Shown: positions 7,848 through 16,369 of the stretch, piece by piece | Position numbering within the stretch: the stretch's first letter is position 1 | How the letters are laid out: every line of letters begins with the position of its first letter | From: JADLHS01 sp964539515 | Lineage (GTDB): Bacteria > Verrucomicrobiota > Verrucomicrobiia > Limisphaerales > JADLHS01 | NCBI GenBank assembly: GCA_964539515.1 | Contig: CAZIJO010000085.1 | Coordinates: forward strand, 1 to 21,975 | Length of the DNA stretch: 21,975 bases | Direction of reading: 5' to 3' | Notes under the pieces: generated by a model | Databases searched by the model: none | What the model was told of the DNA's origin: nothing | What the model saw: the letters and a program-made list of their open reading frames with translations, nothing else | Position numbers and translations under genes: made by a program

Positions 7848-9221
7848 TCAACTCAAATATTCCCGCGGATCCGTGACCCAACCCGTGATCGCGCTGGCGG
7901 CAACCGTGGCGGGTGAAGCCAGGAACACTTGGGACTCCTTGTCGCCCATGCGGCCGGGGAAATTGCGGTTCGTGGCGCTGATGCACTTGATGCCGGAGTT
8001 GTTGATGCGGCCAAAGGTGTCCACGGGGCCGCCGAGGCATGCGGCGCAACCGGCGTTCTCGGTCATCTGCACCCCTGCCGTGACGAGGATGTTCCAGATC
8101 GTTTCGCCACCCCAGCGGGTGCTCTGCAAATCGTGAACGATGTCGGGTGTTGCCGGCACGCCGAAGGTGTCAATCGTCACCTTCCGGCCGCGCAACACGC
8201 GGGCGAATTCCACAAAGTCGCTCGTCTTCCCGCCGGTGCAGGAGCCGACGTACGCGCGGTCGAGCTTCACATCGCTCATTTCCTTCGCTTTCTTGCGCTG
8301 GCCGGGGTCGGGATGACACGCGACCGTCGGTTCGAGCTTCGACAAGTCCACGACGAGTTCGTAAACAAACTTCTGGTCCGGATCGAGGTCCACCGGTTCG
8401 TAGTGTGCGTGCGTGCCGTTTAATTTCACCCGGGCATCCACGTACTCGGCGGTGCGCGAGTCGAACGGGAAAATGGCGTTCTTGCCCCCGGCCTCAATCG
8501 CCATGTTGGCCACGGTCATCCGGTCGTCCATCGAAAGCGACGCCACCCCTGGGCCGTCGAATTGCATCGCGCGATACGTCGCGCCGTCGAAGCCGATCTC
8601 GCCGATGCAATGGAGGATGATGTCCTTGGCCATCACGCCGGGCTGGAGTTTGCCTTCGAGGCGGAAGTGCATGGTCTCGGGAACTTTGAGGAGCAGCTTG
8701 CCCGTGCCCATGACGAAACCGGCGTCGGTGTTGCCGATCCCGGTGGCGAATTCGTTGAACGCGCCCGCCATGCAGGTGTGGGAGTCCGTGCCAAAGAGAA
8801 TTTCGCCCGGGCGCGTGTGGCCTTTGGCCGGTAGCGCGGTGTGGCAAACCCCCGCGTATTGGGAGCCGTATTGCCGCTTGAGCATTCCCTTGGTCGGGTC
8901 GAAGTGCCAGGTGCCGTTCGGGTCGTCTATCACGTCGTAGAAATAAGGCAGGCCCTGTTCCTTCACGAAGTCGCGGAGGATGTCCACGTTGCGATTCGAC
9001 TTGGAGTCAGCGGTGAAAATGTAGTGGTCGGGAATGATGACGACGCGTTGCCTGTCCCAAACCCTGGCGGTCTGGCCGAACTCGCGCTTGAACACGCCAA
9101 TCGTCCCCGGGCCGCAAACGTCGTGCGTCATCAACACGTCCGCCTGCACCCAGACATTTTCGCCCGCCTGCACCGCGGCCTTGCCGGCCGCGCGGGCAAG
9201 GATTTTTTCAGTCAAAGTCAT
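7848..9221 (-). CDS. leuC: Aconitase-family large subunit, 3-isopropylmalate dehydratase (LeuC/HacA) type
   Basis: The 457-residue product belongs to the iron-sulfur hydro-lyases that isomerise 2-hydroxy acids by dehydration and rehydration, as in leucine synthesis (2- to 3-isopropylmalate) or related routes. The likely [4Fe-4S] ligands are C328 in GSCTGGKTSDF and C392/C395 in NAGCAACLGGP; active-site GTDSHT is at 144-149. The length fits LeuC. The usual SCTN motif is SCTG here, which together with the HACN-like N-terminus (MTHDVCGPGTIGVFKREFG) suggests a divergent branch, so the substrate may not be isopropylmalate. No small subunit (LeuD, swivel domain) lies next to it, and none is fused. 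AGGG sits just before the ATG. It diverges from the isomerase gene across 201 bp in which I see no clear promoter boxes. Confidence 0.88.
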   Translation of the reverse strand: MTLTEKILARAAGKAAVQAGENVWVQADVLMTHDVCGPGTIGVFKREFGQTARVWDRQRVVIIPDHYIFTADSKSNRNVDILRDFVKEQGLPYFYDVIDDPNGTWHFDPTKGMLKRQYGSQYAGVCHTALPAKGHTRPGEILFGTDSHTCMAGAFNEFATGIGNTDAGFVMGTGKLLLKVPETMHFRLEGKLQPGVMAKDIILHCIGEIGFDGATYRAMQFDGPGVASLSMDDRMTVANMAIEAGGKNAIFPFDSRTAEYVDARVKLNGTHAHYEPVDLDPDQKFVYELVVDLSKLEPTVACHPDPGQRKKAKEMSDVKLDRAYVGSCTGGKTSDFVEFARVLRGRKVTIDTFGVPATPDIVHDLQSTRWGGETIWNILVTAGVQMTENAGCAACLGGPVDTFGRINNSGIKCISATNRNFPGRMGDKESQVFLASPATVAASAITGWVTDPREYLS

Positions 9222-9422
9222 AACCCTGAGAGGCTAGTGGACAAACCGGCCGACTTCAACTCGTAAGGCAGGGCCGACCGGCACGCCCGCCGGCCAAGAG
9301 AGGGTCGCCCTTGAGCAAAATGAGATGAGCCAGATCCAGGGTATTCGGGTGCATAGTTCCTTCAGAAAGACCGCGTCGCATCAACGCGAACCGATCCGCG
9401 TCAACCACCACAATCCACCGTT

Positions 9423-10289
9423 ATGATTCAACTAGGACTCCATACTGACAACTGGCGGCCCCTCAGCGTTGGCTTTGAGGGGGCGTGCAACAAAATCGCC
9501 GCGACCGGCTTGAAGCACATCGAGTTTTGCGCCGTGCACGGCCAGAACTTCATCGCGGCCCTGGGTTACGACCCCGGCGTTTCGCTGCAATCCAATCCGC
9601 GCGCGCTCCGCCGCTTCCTCGACCAGCTGGGGCTGCGCGTTTCGCAGATTGACGGCTCGTATCCGATGATGGGCCCGAACGGTTCGGCCTACGGCGTGCA
9701 ATACGTCACGCAGAGCATCCGCTTCGCCGCCGAACTGGGCTGCCCGATGGTGGATACGGTGGATGGTGCGTTTGAGACGCCCGGCATGACGCGCAAGGAA
9801 GTTTTCCGCGTCACCTGCGACAACTACCGCCAGTGTCTCGCGTGGGCCGAGGATTACAAGGTCGTCATCAACGTCGAGCCGCATGGTCCCTACACCAACG
9901 ACCTTGATTTCATGCAGCGCCTCTTCAAGGAGTTCGAGTCCGAATATCTGCAGTGCAATTTTGACACGGGCAACACGTTCATCGCCGGCCACAACCCGCT
10001 GGACTACCTCAAGGCCCTGCGCAAATACATCGTGCATTGCCATATCAAGGACGTCAGCCCGGCCCTTGCGGCGGCGGTGCGCGGGGAAGAAACCGGCATC
10101 GGCTGTTCGGAAGTTCCCGTGGGCGGCGGTGTGAATGCGGAGAACATCCAGCGTTGCCTGAATTATCTGAATCAGACCCGGTGGGACGGTGTCGTTTCCA
10201 TCGAATGTCACGGGGCGGATGCCAACATCGCGGCCAGCGTCCAGTGGATGAAATCGGCGGTGAAACCGAAGCGACCCACCCGGCGGTAA
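9423..10289 (+). CDS. TIM-barrel sugar phosphate isomerase/epimerase family protein
   Basis: The 288-residue product has the xylose-isomerase-like TIM-barrel fold shared by sugar epimerases, inosose-related enzymes and endonuclease IV. The four expected metal ligands are visible: E152 in NVEPHG, D181 in NFDTGN, H207 in HCHIKD and E261 in SIECHG. There is no signal peptide, so it acts in the cytoplasm. It is the first gene of a rightward cluster with two Gfo/Idh/MocA oxidoreductases (24 bp to the first) and a ThuA protein, which points to sugar or cyclitol interconversion. The exact substrate cannot be read from the sequence. The start lacks a Shine-Dalgarno site, but the MIQLGLHTDNW opening fits a first barrel strand. 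Confidence 0.88.
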   Translation: MIQLGLHTDNWRPLSVGFEGACNKIAATGLKHIEFCAVHGQNFIAALGYDPGVSLQSNPRALRRFLDQLGLRVSQIDGSYPMMGPNGSAYGVQYVTQSIRFAAELGCPMVDTVDGAFETPGMTRKEVFRVTCDNYRQCLAWAEDYKVVINVEPHGPYTNDLDFMQRLFKEFESEYLQCNFDTGNTFIAGHNPLDYLKALRKYIVHCHIKDVSPALAAAVRGEETGIGCSEVPVGGGVNAENIQRCLNYLNQTRWDGVVSIECHGADANIAASVQWMKSAVKPKRPTRR

Positions 10290-10313
10290 GCGCCGCAAAC
10301 CACGCCTAACCCA

Positions 10314-11504
10314 ATGAACCCCCGTCTCCCACGCCGCGCATTTTTGACGGGCGCCGCCGCCACCACCCTGCTCACTATGCTCAAGCCGTCGCTCGTTTTC
10401 GGCGGGGAGGCGAACTCCAAGATTGAACTCGGCCTCATTGGCTGCGGCGGTCGGGGCAAGTGGATCGCCGACCTCTTTGCCGAAACGGGCCGCTACCAAT
10501 TCGTCGCTTGTGCGGACTATTTCCAGGATCGCGCCGATGCCGTCGGTGAAAAATTTCAAATCGCGGCGACGCGCCGCTACACGGGTTTGGCCGGCTACAA
10601 GCGGCTGCTGGAAAGCAAGGTGGACGCGGTGGTGATCGAAACGCCGCCTTATTTCCACCCGCAACAGGCCGCGGACGCAGTGGATGCGGGCAAGCACGTC
10701 TTTCTCGCGAAGCCCGTCGCGGTGGATGTGCCGGGCTGCCTGACCATCGCCGATGCCGGCAGGCGCGCCACGGCCAAGAAGCTGGTCTTCCTCGTGGATT
10801 TTCAGACCCGCGCCAGTGAGCACTATCGTAAAGCGATGCAAATGGTCCGCAACGGAGCCATCGGCCGGATCGTCATGGGGGAGGCGCATTATCCCTGGCG
10901 CGGCGGCGGGCGCGGCGCTCCGCCGGTCACGCCGGAAGCCCAATTGCGGTCCTGGTATTACGTACTGCCACTCAGTGGCGATTTCATCGTCGAGCAGAGC
11001 ATTCATTCGCTCGACGTTGCCACCTGGATCATTGACGCCGACCCCATCCGCGCCATCGGTGCCGGCGGCCAGAAGCTCCGCCCCAAGGGCAGCATCTGGG
11101 ATCATTTCGCCGTGAACTATACTTTTCCCGACGACGTGCCGCTTTCGTTCACCTGCATCCAATCCATTCCCGAGATGAAAGACGAAATCACCGCGCGGGT
11201 GTACGGCTCGGACGGCTACATCCAGACGGACTATTTCAGCGGCGTATTGCTGCGCGGAAAGGACGTTTACCAAGGCAACGAACCGGAACTTTATACAAGC
11301 GGCGCGAAGGTCAACATCCGCGAGTTCCACGAATTCATCACGTCCGGTAAACACGACAACCCGACCGTCGCGCCGTCCGTGCGTTCCAACCTGACGGCCA
11401 TCCTTGGCCGCGAGGCGAGCTACAAACAGGGGGAAATCACCCTTGCCGCGCTGATCAAGGAGGGAAAGCAACTACAACCAAACCTGAGTGGTTTGCACGG
11501 TTGA
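10314..11504 (+). CDS. Tat-exported Gfo/Idh/MocA-family oxidoreductase (first of two)
   Basis: The 396-residue product is an NAD(P)-dependent sugar or cyclitol dehydrogenase of the glucose-fructose oxidoreductase family. A twin-arginine leader (RRAFLTGAAA, residues 7-16) predicts export of the folded, cofactor-loaded protein, as for Zymomonas Gfo. The Rossmann motif GCGGRG is at 43-48. The catalytic lysine is K133 in an AKP triplet, where the family usually has EKP. H231 and D234 (SIHSLDVATW) sit in the active-site helix. It lies 24 bp after the isomerase and 46 bp before the second Gfo gene, so they are probably co-transcribed. The substrate is unknown; the ThuA neighbour suggests oxidation of a sugar at C3. 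Confidence 0.9.
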   Translation: MNPRLPRRAFLTGAAATTLLTMLKPSLVFGGEANSKIELGLIGCGGRGKWIADLFAETGRYQFVACADYFQDRADAVGEKFQIAATRRYTGLAGYKRLLESKVDAVVIETPPYFHPQQAADAVDAGKHVFLAKPVAVDVPGCLTIADAGRRATAKKLVFLVDFQTRASEHYRKAMQMVRNGAIGRIVMGEAHYPWRGGGRGAPPVTPEAQLRSWYYVLPLSGDFIVEQSIHSLDVATWIIDADPIRAIGAGGQKLRPKGSIWDHFAVNYTFPDDVPLSFTCIQSIPEMKDEITARVYGSDGYIQTDYFSGVLLRGKDVYQGNEPELYTSGAKVNIREFHEFITSGKHDNPTVAPSVRSNLTAILGREASYKQGEITLAALIKEGKQLQPNLSGLHG

Positions 11505-11550
11505 GCTTTGTTTCCGTGCCGATTACCAAACCACCAACCCGCACTTCATC

Positions 11551-12903
11551 ATGAACCCACTCACCGACATCACCCGCCGCGCCTTCCTCAAAACCTCGGC
11601 GACCGCCGCCTCCGCCGCGACCCTGGGTTTCGGCGGTCAATCGGCGTCGATATCCGCCGCCCTGACCACGGCCGCAGGCACCCTGGCGGCGGTAACACCC
11701 GTCCATGCCGCGGGCAGCGACATCATCAAAGTCGGTATGATCGGCTGCGGGGGGCGCAATGCCGGCGCGATCATCCAGGCGCTCACCGCCGACAAGGGGG
11801 CGCGGCTGGTCGCGATGTGCGATATCTTCCTGGACCGCATCCAGGACAAACTCAATCACATCCGCACGGCCAAACCGGACCAGGTACAGGTGCCCAGCGA
11901 CCATTGCTTCACCGGGTTCGACGGGTACAAACAAGTCATTGCGGCCGCGGATGTGGTGCTCATTGCCAATGCCGCGAAGTTTCATCCGTTGCACACGAAG
12001 GCCGCGATTGAGGCGGGCAAACATGTGTTCGTCGAGAAACCACACGGCATCGATCCGTACGGCATCAAACAACTGCAGCAGGCCTGCGATCTGGCGCGCG
12101 AGAAAAAGCTCAGCCTCGTCTCCGGTCTCCACAGCCGTTATCACGCGGGCTACGCGGAGACCGTCAAGCGCATCCATGACGGTGAAATCGGCGAAGTCAT
12201 CGCCATTGAGGAGAATTTTCTGCGCGCCCCGTACGGCATCACGGACCGCAAGCCGGGCCTGACGGAACTCGAGTGGCAGTGCAGCACGCAGTACCATTTC
12301 ACCTGGCTGTCCGGGGACGACGTGCCGCAATCGCTCGTCCACAACCTGGACCGCGCGCGCTGGGTTTTGCACGAGCAGACGCCGGTCAAATGCCACGGGC
12401 TCGGGGGGCGCTCGACCATGTTGGAGGGCAAGTACGGCAACGTGTTTGATCATCACTCGGTGATCTACGAACTCGAAAGCGGCGTGCGGATCTATGCGTT
12501 TTGCCGGACCACCAGTGGCTGCTACGACGAATCGTCGAGCATCATCCTCGGCTCGAAAGGCAAGGCTTCGTTGTTGAACTGCCGCATCTGGGGTGGGAAG
12601 AACTGGCGTTGGCAGGGGGATTGCGATCCGTATCAGATCGAACATGACAGGCTGTTCGCCGCCATCCGCTCCGGCAATCCGATCAACAACGGCGATTACA
12701 TGACGCGCAGCACGTTGACAACGATCATGGGTCAAATCTCCTGCTACACCGGCAAGGAAGTGACGTGGGAGGAGATTAACCGATCCGATTTCGCTTATGC
12801 GCCGAAGCCGGAGGATTGCCACGACGGCATGGCGCCACCGGTGATGCCGGGTGCGGATGGCTCGTATCCGGTTTACATTCCGGGGCGGACACAGTTGATC
12901 TGA
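11551..12903 (+). CDS. Tat-exported Gfo/Idh/MocA-family oxidoreductase (second of two)
   Basis: The 450-residue product is a second, clearly different member of the family. It has a twin-arginine leader (TRRAFLKTSATAAS, residues 8-21) and a long alanine-rich export region to about residue 54. The Rossmann motif GCGGRN is at 65-70, the catalytic K163 is in a standard EKP triplet, and H264/D267 lie in SLVHNLDRARW. The ATG at 11551 was chosen because the leader starts there; an in-frame upstream start at 11488 would overlap the previous gene. Exported Gfo enzymes often keep NAD(P) tightly bound and couple oxidation of one sugar to reduction of another. Having two side by side suggests two steps or two substrates. 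A REPIN-like palindrome begins 8 bp after its stop. Confidence 0.92.
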   Translation: MNPLTDITRRAFLKTSATAASAATLGFGGQSASISAALTTAAGTLAAVTPVHAAGSDIIKVGMIGCGGRNAGAIIQALTADKGARLVAMCDIFLDRIQDKLNHIRTAKPDQVQVPSDHCFTGFDGYKQVIAAADVVLIANAAKFHPLHTKAAIEAGKHVFVEKPHGIDPYGIKQLQQACDLAREKKLSLVSGLHSRYHAGYAETVKRIHDGEIGEVIAIEENFLRAPYGITDRKPGLTELEWQCSTQYHFTWLSGDDVPQSLVHNLDRARWVLHEQTPVKCHGLGGRSTMLEGKYGNVFDHHSVIYELESGVRIYAFCRTTSGCYDESSSIILGSKGKASLLNCRIWGGKNWRWQGDCDPYQIEHDRLFAAIRSGNPINNGDYMTRSTLTTIMGQISCYTGKEVTWEEINRSDFAYAPKPEDCHDGMAPPVMPGADGSYPVYIPGRTQLI

Positions 12904-12910
12904 AAAAACC

Positions 12911-12967
12911 GTAGCCGACGTGAGGAGGTGGGTTTCACAGGGCCCGCCGCCTCACGTCAGCGGCTAC
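12911..12967. repeat. REPIN-like palindrome with GTAG and CTAC ends
   Basis: Left arm GTAGCCGACGTGAGGAGG (12911-12928) is matched by right arm CCGCCTCACGTCAGCGGCTAC (12947-12967), its reverse complement apart from a three-base insertion and small changes. The element fills the space between the second Gfo stop and the ThuA start, ending 34 bp before the ThuA ATG. The left arm closely resembles that of the palindrome at 13774-13845. Transcribed, it would fold into a strong hairpin that could weaken read-through into ThuA or protect the upstream mRNA. Confidence 0.75.
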
Positions 12968-13001
12968 AATGCAGGATGAACTTGCAGACATTTTTGACTC
13001 A

Positions 13002-13742
13002 ATGAAGCTCAAGATCTATGCCGCGCTTATCCCAATTGTGTTCGCGGTTTTTGCCACGTCCGCCGCCGACAAGCCCAGCCTCCTGCTCGTGACGGGCGTT
13101 GACTATCCCGGCCACAAGTGGCGCGAAACCAGTCCGGCGCTGAAGCGCATCCTGGAGGAAGATCAACGCTTCGACGTGCGCCTGGTGGAAGATCCGCAAT
13201 TCCTGGATTCCGCCACGCTTACCAATTACGCGGCGGTGCTGCTGCACTTCCAGAATTGGGAAGTGCCCGGCCCGGGCGCCGCAGCGCGGGCAAACCTGCG
13301 GCACTACGTGGAGCAGGGCGGCGGATTGATCAGCGTGCACTTCGCCTGCGGCGCCTGGCACGGCGAATGGCCGGAATTCCAGAACATCGTGGGCCGCGTC
13401 TGGCACGGCCCGGGCCCGGGCAAGCCGCAGCACGACGCGCGCGGCCCGTTCACCGTGCGCATCGTGGACAAGTCGCACCCGGTCACCAAAGGGTTGGGCG
13501 ATTTTGAAACGGACGACGAACTTTACACCTGCCTCACCGGCACTGCGCCGATTCACATCGTGGCGGACGCGACCTCGAAGGTGGACAAGCAGAATCACCC
13601 CATGGCCTTCGTCCGGGAGTACGGCCGGGGCCGCGTCTTTCTGACGACGCTCGGCCACGACGTCAAGGCGTTCACGAACTCGGTGGTGCCGCAGTTGATC
13701 CAGAAGGGTTGCGCGTGGGCCGCAAAGCTGCCAGCGAAATAG
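13002..13742 (+). CDS. Secreted ThuA-like domain protein
   Basis: The 246-residue product is a single ThuA domain (class I glutamine-amidotransferase-like fold) behind a Sec signal peptide (MKLKIYAALIPIVFAVFATSA, residues 1-21). Family motifs are HKW (38-40), GGGLISVHFACGAW (106-119), DDELYT (171-176) and REYGRGRVFLTTLGHD (205-220). ThuA is named after the trehalose-utilisation locus of Sinorhizobium, where it works with the Gfo-family dehydrogenase ThuB on 3-keto-disaccharides. By inference, this copy handles keto-sugars made by the two Gfo enzymes, in the periplasm. The start at 13002 is preferred over the in-frame ATG at 12969 because it directly begins the signal peptide; the earlier one would add eleven acidic residues in front. 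Confidence 0.9.
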   Translation: MKLKIYAALIPIVFAVFATSAADKPSLLLVTGVDYPGHKWRETSPALKRILEEDQRFDVRLVEDPQFLDSATLTNYAAVLLHFQNWEVPGPGAAARANLRHYVEQGGGLISVHFACGAWHGEWPEFQNIVGRVWHGPGPGKPQHDARGPFTVRIVDKSHPVTKGLGDFETDDELYTCLTGTAPIHIVADATSKVDKQNHPMAFVREYGRGRVFLTTLGHDVKAFTNSVVPQLIQKGCAWAAKLPAK

Positions 13743-13773
13743 GAACGGTTGCGGGTCGAGGTGAACGATCGGC

Positions 13774-13845
13774 GTAGCCGCCGACGCGAGGAGGCGGATG
13801 GAACGCGCGTTGCGTCTGGGTCCGCTTTCTGACGTCGGCGACCAC
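13774..13845. repeat. REPIN-like palindrome, second copy of the family
   Basis: Left arm GTAGCCGCCGACGCGAGGAG begins at 13774, and the right arm (13821-13845) matches the reverse complement of the first 25 bases at 19 of 25 positions, ending CCAC rather than CTAC. The left arm alone can fold (CCGCC with GGCGG around a ten-base loop) directly behind GTAG, which is how a single REP unit is built. It sits between the ThuA stop and the convergent permease stop, and its left arm closely resembles that of the element at 12911-12967. It may also serve as a two-way terminator region. Confidence 0.7.
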
Positions 13846-13880
13846 CCTCGGCATTTCGCGGGTAATGTGAAATTTCCGGT

Positions 13881-15623
13881 CTAAGTCTGCTCCGCTGAAA
13901 TATCCAGGCGCTCAAAAAGCCAGCCGAGCAGCAGCACCCCCAGGCCGGCTTCGACGGCCATGACCAGCGCCGCCGCGGCGGACGCCAGCGCCACGGCCAG
14001 CACCACACCCAGCACGAATTTTGCGAGAAAGAATAACCCGGCGAACACGGCAGCGGCGGGGATCACGGCAAGGAGGAGCGCAAGGAACTGGCCCAGCGCA
14101 AAAATGAGCCGTTGGCCGGTGGCTTCAATGCCTTGCGGCGCGTCCGGGCCGGTTTGAAACCAACCGGGGAACAGCAACACCGCCCCGTTGGGAATCACCA
14201 GGGAGACCAGATTGAACATCGGCAGGACGACGACCGCGCCCAGGGCAATCACCAAGGTGAGCGTGCCGGCGACCTGATTGCCGGCCGGACCGAGACATCC
14301 CACCGCGACCAGCAGGAGCAACCACTGGCCGGCGGTGAGGATGACAGCGGGCGCCAAGATCTCTCCCAAGGCCACCTGCCATCCCGGCAGCGGATATAGC
14401 TTCAGCAAGTCCGCCTGCGGCAGGTCATGACGGAAATCCTGGCGGACAATCTGGGGACCCATTAGCAGCAACATCCCGCCGAACATGCCCGCGATCGCTC
14501 CCACCACCGGCACCCAGTTGCCGCCGGCGTTCGCGCCGCGCAGGCTCAACGAAACGCCGACCGCAATCGCCGCGAGCGTGATCCCCATGCGCATCGTGAA
14601 CGCCTGCCCCGCTCCGATCAGATTCTTCCAGAATAACGCCACGGGTCGCAGCCCCAGCGGCGCGAGTTGGAACGGCGGGCGTTTGGCCTTTTTGTATTTG
14701 CCGCCGGATTCCAGCCGACCGGCACGCAGGGCGGCAACTTTTTCCGCCAGCCGCTGGGAAGCCTCCACGGACGCCTCCTCAAAAGCCACATCCGCGCGGA
14801 GAACCCACCAATAGTGCGCCACCAACAGCACCAACACCGGCAGCAGGGCGATAAGAAAATCCAACGCGCCGGTCGCCAGGTAGGGGCGGACGGCCAGGCG
14901 AAACGGATACAGCAAGTACGGCAGCGGACCAGACACCAGCGCCTGCCGCGCATAGTCCATCATGGTCTCCAGATTGGCGAGGTCGCCGGCCGCAAGCGGC
15001 GGCAGGGTGCGAACCGCCCAGACGCCGACGATGCCAAATCCGATCAGTCCCACCGTCAGGATCGCGAGCCGGCGCTTCCAATGCGTCACGCCCCGGTCCA
15101 GGAGCGCCGTCAGCGCAAAAGATGAGCCAAGCAAATGCAGGTTCAGCAGGGACAAAACCAGCCACCAGCCCAGGAAGTGAATGACCATTTTGCCTCCGGA
15201 ACCCAAGCGATTCGTGAGCAGCGCCAGGAGCAGCGTCGTAAAGAAAATGCCCGCCTGCGACCGCAGCAGCTTGAAATGAATCAACCCGCGCCGCGAGACC
15301 GGCGCGGGAAACAGGAACGCCACTTCCGCCTCCGTGAAAACCAAGGCCGCGCGTTTGTGGGGCACTACCCACGCCAGCAGCACGATCACAAACAGAATCA
15401 GCGCGCCCAGGGATTCGAACAGCCGCGGGTCAACGGTGGCCGCCTCCACGGCGGCCATCCGGCCGCGCCCCTGGCCGAGCATCCAGCGGAAGAAATAAAA
15501 GTAGAAGTACAGTCCGCCCACAATGGCCCCGGCAAGGTACTTGGGTTGCTTGAGCCGTTTGAGCCGCGCGCTGAGGCGGTTGCGCAGCGAGTGGTATTGC
15601 AGATAAAGCAACGCGGCGATCAT
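13881..15623 (-). CDS. Large ABC exporter permease subunit
   Basis: The 580-residue product is a polytopic membrane protein with about a dozen hydrophobic segments (for example around 35-47, 72-87, 183-202, 254-269, 347-400, 425-445, 455-475, 505-570). A charged cytoplasmic loop lies around residues 280-330. The layout fits the putative ABC exporter permeases found beside a single ATPase in Verrucomicrobia and Planctomycetes. Its start overlaps the ATPase stop (ATGA, 15620-15623), so the two are translated together and form one transporter. The cargo is unknown; no maturation or resistance gene lies beside it. Confidence 0.85.
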   Translation of the reverse strand: MIAALLYLQYHSLRNRLSARLKRLKQPKYLAGAIVGGLYFYFYFFRWMLGQGRGRMAAVEAATVDPRLFESLGALILFVIVLLAWVVPHKRAALVFTEAEVAFLFPAPVSRRGLIHFKLLRSQAGIFFTTLLLALLTNRLGSGGKMVIHFLGWWLVLSLLNLHLLGSSFALTALLDRGVTHWKRRLAILTVGLIGFGIVGVWAVRTLPPLAAGDLANLETMMDYARQALVSGPLPYLLYPFRLAVRPYLATGALDFLIALLPVLVLLVAHYWWVLRADVAFEEASVEASQRLAEKVAALRAGRLESGGKYKKAKRPPFQLAPLGLRPVALFWKNLIGAGQAFTMRMGITLAAIAVGVSLSLRGANAGGNWVPVVGAIAGMFGGMLLLMGPQIVRQDFRHDLPQADLLKLYPLPGWQVALGEILAPAVILTAGQWLLLLVAVGCLGPAGNQVAGTLTLVIALGAVVVLPMFNLVSLVIPNGAVLLFPGWFQTGPDAPQGIEATGQRLIFALGQFLALLLAVIPAAAVFAGLFFLAKFVLGVVLAVALASAAAALVMAVEAGLGVLLLGWLFERLDISAEQT

Positions 15624-16369
15624 GGAAGGCGCGGTGGTTCGCCTTTGGTTTCAATGGTGGCGCGGAAGAACACTGCCTCCAGGTTCGCGTCGCCGGCATG
15701 CTCGGAAAACTGCTGTCGAATCTCGGCCAGCGTGCCATAAATGACTTTCTGCCCGGCCTTCAAGATCAGAAAGTGGGAACAAACTTCCTCCAGCAAATGC
15801 AGCAAATGGGAGCTGATAATGATGGCGGCCCCGCCGCGCGCCCGCTCGAGAATTGAGTCCTTCATCCGCCGGATGCCCAGTGGATCGAGGCCGGTGAGCG
15901 GTTCGTCGAAGTAAATCACCCGGGGTGAGTGGAGGAGGCCGCAGGCGATCGCAAGTTTCTGCTTCATGCCGCGGGAGAGCTCCCCCGGCAGTTGGTCGCG
16001 TTTGTCCGCGATTTCCAGTTCGTTCAGCAGCGGCGTTGCGATTTGCTCCCAATTCGCCACCTGATAAATACGCGCCACAAAATTCAAGTGCTGCCAGACG
16101 GTGAGGTAATCAAACAGACGCGGTTCGTCGGTGAAAAAGGCGATCTGTTGCTTGGCCGCGATTGGATCCCGGGCGAGGTCGTGACCGCCGGCGCGAATCG
16201 TGCCCCGCGTGGGCGGAATGATGCCGGCGAGGCAGCGCAAGGTCGTGGTCTTCCCCGCACCGTTGGGCCCGACCAAACCCAGAACTTCGCCGGGCTGGAC
16301 GGAGAACGAGAGCGCGTTGACCGCCACAAACTCGCCGTAAAGCTTGGTGAGGTTTTCGACTTGGATCAT
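15620..16369 (-). CDS. ABC transporter ATP-binding protein
   Basis: The 249-residue product is the ATPase that powers the adjacent permease. It has Walker A GPNGAGKTT (34-42), signature LSRGMKQKLAIA (131-142), Walker B VIYFDEP (151-157), D-loop TGLDP (159-163) and the switch histidine in SSH (186-188). The signature has SRG instead of SGG, common in ABC-2 type export ATPases. The ATG at 16369 was chosen because family proteins start at MIQVENLTKLYG; the frame stays open upstream to 16477, but that extension looks non-coding. It is first in a two-gene operon, so its promoter should lie in 16370-16713. Confidence 0.95.
   Translation of the reverse strand: MIQVENLTKLYGEFVAVNALSFSVQPGEVLGLVGPNGAGKTTTLRCLAGIIPPTRGTIRAGGHDLARDPIAAKQQIAFFTDEPRLFDYLTVWQHLNFVARIYQVANWEQIATPLLNELEIADKRDQLPGELSRGMKQKLAIACGLLHSPRVIYFDEPLTGLDPLGIRRMKDSILERARGGAAIIISSHLLHLLEEVCSHFLILKAGQKVIYGTLAEIRQQFSEHAGDANLEAVFFRATIETKGEPPRLP

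Noticed and set aside
9222..9422. Promoter boxes in the divergent region between the LeuC-like and isomerase genes
   Set aside because: A TTGAGC at 9312 has no -10 box at a workable spacing, so no promoter was called.
9432..11471. Minus-strand frame of 679 codons
   Set aside because: It is antisense to the isomerase and first Gfo genes, which have clear catalytic motifs. The product is rich in H, R and D without any recognisable domain.
11455..12822. Minus-strand frame of 455 codons
   Set aside because: It is a shadow of the second Gfo/Idh/MocA gene caused by high GC in third positions.
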